Made by a program: the position numbers and the translations under genes
In this document: one piece after another, positions 35,783-44,150 of the stretch
Layout of the letters: every line of letters begins with the position of its first letter
Position numbering within the stretch: position 1 is the stretch's first letter
Notes under the pieces: generated by a model
What the model saw: only the letters and a program-made list of their open reading frames with translations
What the model was told of the DNA's origin: nothing
The model's database searches: none
NCBI RefSeq assembly: GCF_000169175.1
Contig: NZ_AAWS01000002.1
Span: forward strand, 62,001-126,000
Reading direction: 5' to 3'
From: Microscilla marina ATCC 23134
GTDB lineage: Bacteria > Bacteroidota > Bacteroidia > Cytophagales > Microscillaceae
DNA length: 64,000 nt

Positions 35783-36847
35783 TTACTTTTTAATTTTTTT
35801 GAGCCTGCTCATTTTACCATAAGTAAGCGCCCGTTTTTTATAATCCTGTTCGATGGCAGCAATATCTTTATCCAGCATTTTTTCCAGGGTTTTGATGGCT
35901 TGTTTGCCCAGTTCCTTGCCCTTATATTTGGGCGCAAGCTCGTATAAGTAAGCATTGACAAAATCAGGCATCTTGCGGTGTATCCATAGGTAACAAAACA
36001 AAAAACGCGCTTTGGCGTACCCGTGCCCCTCCGACATATACTTTTCTTGCATAAAGTCGGCCAATGGTAAAAACTCCTTTTTTCTGATTTTTTTCTTGAG
36101 CGTAGGATGGCGCCAATTGGTGTAGCCCTCGTGAAACTTGTTGCCATACACGGCAGCCATTTCATAAAAAGACGCCAACCCTTCGCTAAACCATTGTTGT
36201 ACCTGGTGGTGAGTGTTGGCATCTACAAAGGCGTGTACCAACTCGTGCCATAAGGTGCCCTCGCCAGAGTTGGCGTAGGTGTACAATGTTTTGGTTTTGG
36301 GCAAATAAAACCCATAAGCTTCAGAGCCTGTATAGCGGCTATACTCTTTTTTGCTACCAAAGTACACAATCTTAAAAGGAAAAGAGGGCTCATACCTGAA
36401 GTATTTGGGATAGGTAGGCTCAAAAAACATCTTGAGGTTATACAATAAGAAGTCTACTTGCTCTTGAGAACAGCGGTAGGCAATGTTGAAATACTTTTGG
36501 GTGTATTTGGTTTTAAAGGTAAGCCCAAACTCTTGACTAATTTCTTTGTTCCAACTGTCTAACTCCTTCTTTTTCACTTGGTCAAGTGCAGCTTTGGTGT
36601 AGTTTTTTGTCAGGTAAAAAAACTGTCCGGCAGGTGCTTTTTGAGGGTAAGGTATACGTGTTTGGGTGGGTGTGTCCAAAGTAGGGGTTGCTTTGGCAGG
36701 CGCTGCCACTTTACCTTGACTGGGTTGCGATGAAGCCGACTTGTCTTTTTTTTGTTTGCAGCCCGGCAACACAAATAAAATAATCATTGATAAGATGGAG
36801 GCAACGCCAAAAAATATTTTAGAATACCTGAGTTTTATAGAAGACAT
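35783..36847 (-). CDS. Lipoprotein with HExxH metallopeptidase motif
   Basis: This 354-residue predicted lipoprotein has a hydrophobic signal ending in LFVLPGC, with the cysteine as acylation site. A polar Ser/Ala/Pro linker follows, then a gluzincin-like peptidase domain with H201-E202-L-V-H205 and E222 in WFSEGLASFYE, the arrangement of DUF1570-like peptidases. A basic helical C-terminus closes it. It probably sits in the outer or inner membrane facing the periplasm. The substrate is unknown. The gene converges on the phosphatase gene with a 21-nt gap. Confidence 0.8.
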   Translation of the reverse strand: MSSIKLRYSKIFFGVASILSMIILFVLPGCKQKKDKSASSQPSQGKVAAPAKATPTLDTPTQTRIPYPQKAPAGQFFYLTKNYTKAALDQVKKKELDSWNKEISQEFGLTFKTKYTQKYFNIAYRCSQEQVDFLLYNLKMFFEPTYPKYFRYEPSFPFKIVYFGSKKEYSRYTGSEAYGFYLPKTKTLYTYANSGEGTLWHELVHAFVDANTHHQVQQWFSEGLASFYEMAAVYGNKFHEGYTNWRHPTLKKKIRKKEFLPLADFMQEKYMSEGHGYAKARFLFCYLWIHRKMPDFVNAYLYELAPKYKGKELGKQAIKTLEKMLDKDIAAIEQDYKKRALTYGKMSRLKKIKK

Positions 36848-37217
36848 TGAAAGTTAAAGCTTGGTGTTATGTAAGTTGTAAGCTTCTAAGTTACAAAATA
36901 TTAGCTAATAAACTCAGGCATTTTTAGGTTTAACATCAGTTGTATACTTGGAACGGCATGGTTAACCGAAACCTGGTTATTCTAATGGTTGTCGCTCCGC
37001 TCATTGTTACGCTTCGCTTAATGGCTAAAATGGTTGCTCCGTTCTGCAAGCACGCGATGCGGTACAAAGATTGGAACCTAAAAACGGTTTTTTATCCCGT
37101 TCATAGTATATTTTATCAAATAAGTATTTGGTCATGCAAAATACGTCATTGATCGAAAAGGTTAATACTTAGGTCAAACTGTGCGTAATAGCAATATATA
37201 GATTAATACACACAGTT

Positions 37218-37613
37218 ATGATAAACACCTATTTTGAGTCGGTCTCTGCCACCATCTCTTATAACTCGCAAGCCCAATATATGTGCCTACAAATCAGGGG
37301 CTTTATGAAAGAAGAAGACTTTAAGCGCGTTTTGCTGAAAGCAAGAGAGTTTTTTATAAGCTTAAGGATTCATAAAGTATTGAATGACTTCCGCGAGTTT
37401 AAAGGTACTACTCCTTCTATGCAAGAATGGGCGGTAAAGGAGTATTACCCCACATTGGTAAAAAATGGGCTAACCCATGGGGCTTTGTTATTGAATAATG
37501 ATGTGTTTGCCAAATATGCCGCCAAAAATGTACAAGGCAAAGCCTCTCAAACCTTTGAATATCCCGCTTTTAACAATATAACCCAGGCTGAAAAATGGTT
37601 GGCGAGACATTAG
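37218..37613 (+). CDS. STAS/SpoIIAA-like protein
   Basis: The 131 residues resemble single-domain SpoIIAA-like (STAS) proteins of Cytophagales: strand YMCLQIRGFMKEEDF, helix FKRVLLKAREFF, strand KVLNDFREFKG, helix MQEWAVKEYYP, and the closing WLARH. It shares this layout with 38845-39294. It may be a target or antagonist for the SpoIIE-type phosphatases in this window; this is inferred from family logic. No conserved phospho-serine can be asserted. Confidence 0.5.
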   Translation: MINTYFESVSATISYNSQAQYMCLQIRGFMKEEDFKRVLLKAREFFISLRIHKVLNDFREFKGTTPSMQEWAVKEYYPTLVKNGLTHGALLLNNDVFAKYAAKNVQGKASQTFEYPAFNNITQAEKWLARH

Positions 37614-37619
37614 AGTGCG

Positions 37620-37860
37620 ACTTATGTTCTCTGGCGAGCTGTAAACCCTCTGGTTTAAGTCTTCCTTTAGAAGACTTAAACCAGCGTGGGGAGCTACCGA
37701 CTCCGGACTAATTAACTCCGGACTAATCAGTCTATTTAGCCATTCGGCTAGAAAGCCTGTCTTGTAAAGATCGAAGACTTCTTTTTACCATAAGTTTCAA
37801 GTGCCCTAAAGGAACACTTAAAACAGCGTGGGTACCGAATGCTGCGCAACTCAGGCAAGC
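37620..37860. repeat. Intergenic element with a 15-bp perfect hairpin
   Basis: CTGGTTTAAGTCTTC (37650-37664) pairs perfectly with 37670-37684 across a five-nt loop and is followed by AGCGTGGGGAGCTACCGA. A second, weaker hairpin (AAGTG/CACTT, 37799-37819) is followed by AGCGTGGGTACCGA, so the hairpin-plus-tail unit appears twice. Between them lie the tandem ACTCCGGACTAAT and TAGCC/GGCTA. There is no T tract, so it is not a simple terminator. Confidence 0.6.
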
Positions 37861-37900
37861 CTCCATAGTACCAGCCAAACAATTTTAACCATATAGAGCA

Positions 37901-37945
37901 GGAGAGAGGGGGTTACTTTAGATAAGCCCCTCTCTGCCTTTTTAT
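37901..37945. terminator. Bidirectional terminator
   Basis: AGAGAGGGG and CCCCTCTCT arms with a short A/T loop are followed by GCCTTTTTATTT on the plus strand. The minus-strand gene stops at 37942, directly beside it. Confidence 0.6.
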
Positions 37946-38490
37946 TTCAAAAACCCCCTTTTTGTTTTTAGCAAACTGGCTTCTTCACTGGTCAAAGCCT
38001 CCCCTTTGAAGTTTTTGATGGTTGAAAAAAGCTCTTTTATTTGCCCACTTTTCCACTTACCCAAATCGCTTTGTTTGCCCAACAACTTACCCTCATAAGA
38101 AAATTCAATGATGAACGTCAAACGTCCACTACGCCCACCCCCTACGGTTTTTAGTGCCACATCCAGGCTTTCAAGGTTCAACTGGTGGTCAAACTTTTCA
38201 TTTTTGCGGTATAGCTCCAGGCTTACAATATGATCGTTGGTAATGCGAATGCCCTTTAAAAAGTAAAATACCCTTTTTCTGATTCTATATAAAAACAGGA
38301 CCGAAGAAAGCAATATACCACTCAAGGCAAACAGTAATAAGTAAATAGAGTTTAACCTGTAGCTAAAAGAAATGAATACGGCTAACACAATGCCCTGAAT
38401 AATAAGCAAAGAGCGGGTAGCCCTTATTATTCTTTTTTTGAATGGCCTATATGCCATTTCTTGTTGGTATTTGTAACTAGTTTCTGTCAT
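37942..38490 (-). CDS. Membrane protein with PH-like cytoplasmic part
   Basis: The 182 residues have two adjacent hydrophobic segments (LLIIQGIVLAVFISF and IYLLLFALSGILLSSVLFL) near residues 25-70, separated by a very short loop. A beta-rich polar domain follows (ITNDHIVSLELYRKNEKF, GRLTFIIEFSYEGK) that resembles PH-like domains of small bacterial membrane proteins. The function is unknown. The start at 38490 is chosen; an ATG at 38526 in the same frame is possible. Confidence 0.6.
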   Translation of the reverse strand: MTETSYKYQQEMAYRPFKKRIIRATRSLLIIQGIVLAVFISFSYRLNSIYLLLFALSGILLSSVLFLYRIRKRVFYFLKGIRITNDHIVSLELYRKNEKFDHQLNLESLDVALKTVGGGRSGRLTFIIEFSYEGKLLGKQSDLGKWKSGQIKELFSTIKNFKGEALTSEEASLLKTKRGFLK

Positions 38491-38844
38491 TATCTTGTCA
38501 ATAGGTTTACTACTCAAAGTATGCAAAAAAAGCTGATAAGTATGGATACTCAGCCGTTTTTTTGTGAAAAAACACGTACTTTTATAGAGGTAGCATGGTG
38601 AGTTGGCATTCTGAACAGCCCACTAGGTCATCAAAATTTGGGGGTTGCTGGTTTGGTGGGTGGCTACCTTAGGCACCATTGCTTTTGCAGTGGCAAGTAC
38701 CAGGTTAAAAAGCATAAGTGGAGTTCATTAATTGAAAACTTGGGGTGAGCCTACATTAAGCAAAGCAAAAGTGTTGCTGCGCGCCTGTATGTATCAGAAA
38801 AATAACAGACCCGCAGTCATCATCAAGTATGGAGCAAAAGGAGG
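38491..38844. other. Gap with a short coding-like remnant
   Basis: On the plus strand, about 35 codons from 38628 to 38731 read WGLLVWWVATLGTIAFAVAS and a short basic tail before a TAA, with a stop immediately before. This looks like the last membrane helix of a lost protein, but it has no start. Nothing else is supported. Confidence 0.25.
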
Positions 38845-39294
38845 TTAAAGCTTGTGAGCGTAGGCGTGCCAGATGTCTTTTTTAACAAACCATATTTTTG
38901 CCTCATCTACCGATTCAAAAAAACGAATGGCATAAGGGGCGGCGGTTTGTTCTTCCAGGGTTTGTTCTATCGACATTTTTAAAACATTGTCTTCGGGCGG
39001 AATAATTGCCAGTTTTTTGGTGCCTGTTTCTACCATTTTATCCAATACCTGTGTCTTTACAAAAGGCTGCAAATCAGCTGAGATGATAAATTGAGATTCC
39101 TGAAAGTCAGCCATCACAAAAGTAGGCTTGTACTTTTGTATATAGTCGCGGTGGCGTCTGGTTTCTGTTTGATACATTTCAGGGCTGAGGTATTTGTTGG
39201 CTTGTTTCCAGCGGTAGCTATAGATAGTTTGTTCCTGATTGATAAATACGAGAGAAGTTTGCACGTATTCATTTTCAAAAAGCTTTTTATTCAT
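38845..39294 (-). CDS. STAS/SpoIIAA-like protein
   Basis: The 149 residues share their layout with 37218-37613: an N-terminal strand pair (TSLVFINQEQTIYSYRW), the helix after LSPEMYQTETRRH, strand FVMADFQESQFIISADLQ, helix FVKTQVLDKMVETG, strand KKLAIIPPEDNVLK, and a final EAKIWF. This is the pattern of the STAS-like family found in many copies in Cytophagales. The start at 39294 is chosen. It could act as a phosphorylatable antagonist in partner switching, though this is inference. Confidence 0.5.
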   Translation of the reverse strand: MNKKLFENEYVQTSLVFINQEQTIYSYRWKQANKYLSPEMYQTETRRHRDYIQKYKPTFVMADFQESQFIISADLQPFVKTQVLDKMVETGTKKLAIIPPEDNVLKMSIEQTLEEQTAAPYAIRFFESVDEAKIWFVKKDIWHAYAHKL

Positions 39295-39346
39295 AGTGTA
39301 ATAGTATAGTTCGTTCAAACAATTTAGTAATATAAACCAAAAAAAC

Positions 39347-39622
39347 TAAGGAATAGTGCAAAAATAAGTTGCCCAGTTTCAAGGTAAAGGTTTTTTTCTG
39401 AGACGAGGTATTTTTTACGCGAGTAGTTAGTGATAAGTACCAAGGCAGGATTAAACATACCTAATGAAGTAGGTGTAACTGCCATATTATGAGCAAGTTA
39501 CTCTTACTTGTAGCTTATGGCTAATTACTTGCTGCTACTTACTGCCAAAAAAAGCTCACAATTCTGGCGAAAACTCCAAGGCAACGAAGCGTCAGGGGGA
39601 AAGTTATTTTTGTCTATTCCTA
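39347..39622. repeat. TAAGGAAT-type element, copy c
   Basis: The left end is TAAGGAATAGTGCAAAAATA. The right end, read inward, begins TAGGAATAGACAAAAATAAC, forming imperfect inverted termini 276 nt apart. The interior contains the shared intergenic repeat 39435-39540. It fills the gap between two minus-strand genes. Confidence 0.6.
39435..39540. repeat. Intergenic repeat without the hairpin module (pair with 13411)
   Basis: It is the counterpart of 13411-13545. The site between 39513 and 39514 (GTAG/CTTAT) is where the other copy carries 26 additional nucleotides with a TACCGA/TCGGTA hairpin. Confidence 0.7.
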
Positions 39623-39645
39623 CATTAGAGGCTGGAGTATTGGTT

Positions 39646-40074
39646 TTAGCCAAACATTTGTTTTAGACCCTGCCAAAGTTGAATCTTTTTTTGTTTGTCC
39701 TCGGCAATTTCACCTAATGTGTCAGCCATTATATACTGATGTTCCTTGAGGGGCGTTACCTGGTATTTTTCTGCATTGAGTAAGTGTCCATAAGAAGATA
39801 AATCTACTCCAAAACTAATCACTTTTTCGGACAGAAAAATCAACTGTGGAGGGGCTGTAGGATCAAAATTTTCGACATTAATTACCTTGGCTTTTAACAA
39901 CGACAGTTTGACTGATTGCAATATTTTGGCAAGCAACTCACGTTGAGCCTCATCTATATATACCGTAGTGTTATCTGCCAATACAATGGCTACTTCATAA
40001 GTACGTTGTTCGTCAATAAAATAGGCGTTGTTTTGATACAACTCAGGAAAAACAACGGCATGAGGGTATTCCAT
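39646..40074 (-). CDS. Uncharacterised protein
   Basis: The 142 residues begin MEYPHAVVFPELYQNNAYFI. A strand-helix pattern follows, with PPQLIFLSEKVISFGVDLSS and the C-terminal block LGEIAEDKQKKIQLWQGLKQMF. The late L-x-x-D...KK-x-x-LW-x-LK pattern recalls small uracil-glycosylase-like or HolD-like proteins of Bacteroidota, but I cannot assign it. It is cytoplasmic, with no signal peptide, and is preceded by an element-filled gap. Confidence 0.55.
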   Translation of the reverse strand: MEYPHAVVFPELYQNNAYFIDEQRTYEVAIVLADNTTVYIDEAQRELLAKILQSVKLSLLKAKVINVENFDPTAPPQLIFLSEKVISFGVDLSSYGHLLNAEKYQVTPLKEHQYIMADTLGEIAEDKQKKIQLWQGLKQMFG

Positions 40075-40213
40075 AAGGCATTGATTTTATCGCTTGATTC
40101 TAATTGTATAATACGGTGTTTAAAGTAAATGTTTGCCTTTCAGCATTTTTAAGTTTTGTTGAGTGCCCAAGACCTGTTTGGTTTAGGGAGCATTTTGTTC
40201 TTTGTTGGGGTGC

Positions 40214-40384
40214 TTAGGAATTTTAGAGGAAGTCTTTCCACCTAATGCTTTGTTACCCCGGCAATTCCGCCGGGACTGGGAGCTTTTTTTAGCCGTAGCT
40301 ATGGCTACGCCTGCAAAAAGTGCCGCGCCTTAGAAGAAAACCTCTCCCCCGAAATCGGTAACTTATTTTTTCACCATTCCTTAG
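40214..40384. repeat. TAAGGAAT-type element, copy d
   Basis: The left end is TTAGGAAT. The right end, read inward, is CTAAGGAATGGTGAAAAAAT, matching the family end. The interior is a chain of hairpins: CCCGGC/GCCGGG and GTAGC/GCTAC, plus GC-rich fragments. It occupies most of the 40075-40455 gap and abuts the terminator of the hydroxylase gene. Confidence 0.6.
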
Positions 40385-40413
40385 AAAAAAAGAGAGAGGC
40401 GTGTGGCCTCTCT
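40384..40413 (-). terminator. Terminator of the fatty-acid hydroxylase gene
   Basis: AGAGAGGC and GCCTCTCT arms around a five-nt loop are followed on the minus strand by a run of T. Confidence 0.75.
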
Positions 40414-40455
40414 CATAGCAAATTAAAAATGTGATTGATGTATGTATGATACAGA

Positions 40456-41097
40456 CTATAAGCCCCTCATATCACCTTCTTTGCGGTCTTGACGGGGAGG
40501 CATAGTGCCAAACACAATGTCCCAGAGAGGACTTGATACCCCAAAAGCTTTGTCTGGGTATTTATAGTGGTGCAAACTGTGGTGTTTCCACAAATATTTT
40601 AATGGACGTGGAGCTTTGTATTTGTGGGTACTATAATGTACAAACACGTAACACAAATAACCAATGAGCATACCAGGAAGGAATGCATAAGTATATCCTT
40701 TTAAAATAAAGATTTGGCTCAGGTACAACACTCCAATGATTAACCAACCTGCCCAGGGAGGCATAAACAAACGTTCCTCGTCGCGTGGGTGGTCGTGATG
40801 GTACCCATGCATAATATAGTGCATGCGTTTTACAAAAGCTGATTCACTGATCCAATGAAATACATAACGGTGCATCATATATTCAAAAAATGTCCAGAAT
40901 ATTACTCCGCCAAAAAATACCATAATTCCATTGGCGATTCCTAAACGTTCACTGTGATAAGCAAAGTAAACATAAATTAAGAAGAAAACAGGAGGTAAAT
41001 AACCACCAAGAGTAAGGGCTGGTGAGGTACGGCTGAGTGCTTCTAAAACAGGGTTTTTGAAGATTCTGCCTTTCTGTACTCCTTTTTTGTGACTCAT
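40456..41097 (-). CDS. Fatty acid hydroxylase / sterol desaturase superfamily protein
   Basis: This 213-residue membrane di-iron oxygenase has the expected histidine clusters HRYVFH, HGYHHDHP, HYSTHKYK and HHSLHHY between four hydrophobic segments. The layout is closest to bacterial relatives of Scs7/FA2H, which 2-hydroxylate acyl chains of sphingolipids. Cytophagales make sulfonolipids and hydroxy acids, so modification of such lipids is a reasonable guess. The start at 41097 is followed by a basic cytoplasmic leader. No lipid-synthesis genes adjoin it. Confidence 0.85.
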   Translation of the reverse strand: MSHKKGVQKGRIFKNPVLEALSRTSPALTLGGYLPPVFFLIYVYFAYHSERLGIANGIMVFFGGVIFWTFFEYMMHRYVFHWISESAFVKRMHYIMHGYHHDHPRDEERLFMPPWAGWLIIGVLYLSQIFILKGYTYAFLPGMLIGYLCYVFVHYSTHKYKAPRPLKYLWKHHSLHHYKYPDKAFGVSSPLWDIVFGTMPPRQDRKEGDMRGL

Positions 41098-41567
41098 AAC
41101 AAGTAATTAAAATTAAGTTATATGAACAGTAATTAAACTGAGGTATTTTTCATCAAAAAAAATGTGCGACAAAGGTAGATAAACCTTTTTGCCTGACAAA
41201 AATACATGTTTTAATTTTTTTTGGGCAATCTTGCCAAACAATTCTGCACACGTTTGTGGCCAGGCAATTGCCGCCAAGCACAAGCTCTCGTACTTTACCT
41301 ACTTAGTGTCTGGAGTACTAGTTGCCTTGTGATAACCATAAGACGTAAAATAACCTAAGTGAGCTACATTTGCTAAATAACAACAACCCAAACTGTCTTT
41401 GCTTTGTTTGATTACTGGGTTTGATTGGGAGCTTTTCTTGTCATTTATCTTCTCTTTGCCCGGTTCTTATGGGTGATCTATTAAAAAAATATTTTTTTTT
41501 GTCAGATTTTATTCAAAAGTACCTGAATATTATTAGTTTAGATGCATAAATCTAAAAATGTCCCAAA
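41098..41567. other. Intergenic gap between divergent genes
   Basis: I see no supported gene or repeat. The stretch is AT-rich toward 41500 and must contain the promoters of both flanking genes, but I cannot fix them. Confidence 0.35.
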
Positions 41568-44000
41568 ATGTTGAATATGATTGATATAAAGTTGTTTATG
41601 TACTTCAAAAAAATAAGCAAACTAGTATTTGTGTGGTGGTTGGCAGGGAGCCTTACTCAAGTAAATGCCCAGTGTGATTGTGGCAGGATAGACCAGCTTG
41701 AAAAACTTTTGCGTAACGAAACCAGCACCCGCAAACGCATTGATGTGTTCAACGAGTTGTCTGCCCAGTACTTTGCCACCAAACAAAAAGTAGACATTCC
41801 CAAAGCGAGAAAGTATGCCAATGAAGCATTGAGCAAGGCGCGGGAGAGCAATTATAAAAAAGGGAAAGCTGCTGCCTTGTTTAACAAAGCCAACGTAAAC
41901 TATGACGTAAGCAGGGGCGAAGGAGCCGATTTTAATACCACGGTGGGTTTGTATGACCAAGCCCGCGTTCTGTATGAAGAAATAGGCGATAAACAAGGGC
42001 TGGCTAGGGTATACGAAGGTCTGGGCAATTTTTATTATGCCAATGCATACCTTACCTCCAGCAATAATACCAACACCCGAAAAGCCGTAGAGTACCTGGA
42101 AAAAGCAGAAGTGATACGTGAAGAACTACTGAAAAAAAGTAACTTATCGGAGGAGCAAAAAGAGTATGAACGAAACAAAATAGGGACTACCCTGAGCAAG
42201 CTCTCGGAGATATATAGCGATGGTTTGGGCGAAGACGACAAAGCCCTTGAGTTTCACGAAAGGGCTAACCAAATTCTGGGCGAAAATGATGACAATATTC
42301 AGGCACAAATAGGTAATATTTATCGCAAAAGAGCTGAAGAGAAAAACCGCAAACAAAATCAAACCTTAATGATTGTATTGATTGGGGTGGCTTTACTGTT
42401 GGTACTTGCGGTAGGGCTGGTGGTGAATATTGGCAAAACCCAAAAGAAAAACCGATTGTTGGGTGAACAAAGAGCCAAACTTGCCCGCACCAACAAAATG
42501 ATTGAAGAGAAGAACGAGTTGATCGAGGCAAAAAACCAACAGATGGAGTCGCACAACCAAGAACTTGCCGAGCTCAACAAAAAAATGAATCGGGTAAACA
42601 AAGAGGTGGAACTGACCAACTTTGAACTGAATGAAAAAAATGAGGAAATTAAACAAACCGCTGAAGCCCTCAAAGAACAATCGGATGCGCTGGAAAACCA
42701 AAAGTTAAAACTGGAAAAAGCCTACGAAACCATTACGCTGTTAAGTCAGGTGGGGCAAGACCTGACTGCGTCACTCGACTTTGAAAAAACGTTGAATACT
42801 TTGCAAAGCAGGGTAAAAGAAATGATGCCAGTAGATGGGTTTACGGTGTCTATTTTGGATGCCCAAAGCAATGAACTACACGTAAGGTTTGCGGCTGAGT
42901 TTGGCGAACGCAAGCCTACCTTTTCTATGTCTATGGACGATACCCACCATCCGGCGGTTTGGTGTGTAAAAAACAACCACCAAATCATCATCAATCAAAG
43001 AGAAGACCTACACTCCCAATCGTTTTATGATACCTCATTGCACGAGTCGTTTAACTCTATGATGTATTACCCTATGTTGCACGAAGACAAAGTGATAGGG
43101 GCGGTAAGTGTACAAAGCCGATTGATTGCTGCCTACACCCCTTACTATGCCGATATTTTCAAAACCTTGGTGTTGTATGCATCTATTGCCATTAGCAATG
43201 CCGAAAATTACAGAACTTTAAACGGAGCACTTAACAATTTGAAAACTACCCAGGACCAACTGGTAGAAGCCGAAAAAATGGCCTCGTTGGGTAACCTGGT
43301 AGCTGGAGTGGCACACGAAATAAACACCCCAGTGGGCATAGGTGTAACTGCTGCCTCAAGGCTTGATTCCAAAACCAAAGAGTTTTCGGAAGTATATAAA
43401 AGTGGTAAAATGAAACGTACCGATCTGGAGAAGTTTTTACAAACTAACCAAGAGGGTACCAAAATTATATTGAACAATCTCGACCGGGCTGCCAAGTTGG
43501 TGCAAGGCTTTAAGCAAGTAGCGGTAGGACAATCAAACGAAGAAAAACAAAAATTTAACTTAAAGGTATACCTGGAAGACACCTTGATTGCCCTGCAACC
43601 AAAGCTCAAAAACAAGCCTTATACCTTAGATGTAGACATGGATGACTTGACCATTAAGAGCTACTCTGGTGCTTATTCTCAGATTGTAACCAACTTGGTG
43701 ATGAACTCTATCATTCATGGGTTTAAGGGCAGAGAAGAAGGTAAAATATCGCTGAGTGTAAAAGCCAATGGCGATCGCGTAAAAATGGTGTACAGTGATG
43801 ATGGCAATGGTATTGCCCCTGAGATTATAGACAAGGTTTTTGACCCTTTCGTAACTACCAACCGCGAAGGTGGAGGTACTGGTTTAGGGATGAATATATT
43901 GTACAACATAGTGGTGCAGCAACTCAAAGGAAAAGTAGACTTTAAAACAGCTGTAAACGAAGGAGTTACATTTGTGTTCGACTTACCAATGAATGTATAA
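41568..44000 (+). CDS. Hybrid TPR-GAF sensor histidine kinase
   Basis: The 810 residues begin with a signal sequence (VFVWWLAGSLTQVNAQ), followed by a periplasmic TPR region (about 45-255), a membrane helix at about 265-287, a long coiled coil, a GAF domain (about 400-550) and a kinase core. The core has phosphoacceptor H583 in VAHEINTPVG and an HATPase with NLVMNSIIHG, DDGNGI and GGGTGLGMNI. The HisKA helix pair is of the HEINTP-type common in Bacteroidota hybrid sensors. The receiver-phosphatase gene follows by 150 nt and is the obvious partner. The signal is unknown. Confidence 0.9.
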   Translation: MLNMIDIKLFMYFKKISKLVFVWWLAGSLTQVNAQCDCGRIDQLEKLLRNETSTRKRIDVFNELSAQYFATKQKVDIPKARKYANEALSKARESNYKKGKAAALFNKANVNYDVSRGEGADFNTTVGLYDQARVLYEEIGDKQGLARVYEGLGNFYYANAYLTSSNNTNTRKAVEYLEKAEVIREELLKKSNLSEEQKEYERNKIGTTLSKLSEIYSDGLGEDDKALEFHERANQILGENDDNIQAQIGNIYRKRAEEKNRKQNQTLMIVLIGVALLLVLAVGLVVNIGKTQKKNRLLGEQRAKLARTNKMIEEKNELIEAKNQQMESHNQELAELNKKMNRVNKEVELTNFELNEKNEEIKQTAEALKEQSDALENQKLKLEKAYETITLLSQVGQDLTASLDFEKTLNTLQSRVKEMMPVDGFTVSILDAQSNELHVRFAAEFGERKPTFSMSMDDTHHPAVWCVKNNHQIIINQREDLHSQSFYDTSLHESFNSMMYYPMLHEDKVIGAVSVQSRLIAAYTPYYADIFKTLVLYASIAISNAENYRTLNGALNNLKTTQDQLVEAEKMASLGNLVAGVAHEINTPVGIGVTAASRLDSKTKEFSEVYKSGKMKRTDLEKFLQTNQEGTKIILNNLDRAAKLVQGFKQVAVGQSNEEKQKFNLKVYLEDTLIALQPKLKNKPYTLDVDMDDLTIKSYSGAYSQIVTNLVMNSIIHGFKGREEGKISLSVKANGDRVKMVYSDDGNGIAPEIIDKVFDPFVTTNREGGGTGLGMNILYNIVVQQLKGKVDFKTAVNEGVTFVFDLPMNV

Positions 44001-44150
44001 CTATTGTTGAGGATGGTCTTTAAACGCAAAGCTTTTAGCTTGGACTTTGCGGTGAAAAATACAGCCATCCGGAAAAAAAAGCCGAAAGTTTTAAGTAGCC
44101 ATATTAATTACTAGTTTTGCCGAGCAAACACTTCCAAAACTTTAGCCATA

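Noticed and set aside
36940-37152. 70-codon plus-strand frame with a hydrophobic front
   Set aside because: The DNA is made of short palindromic fragments like other intergenic elements, and the peptide resembles no family.
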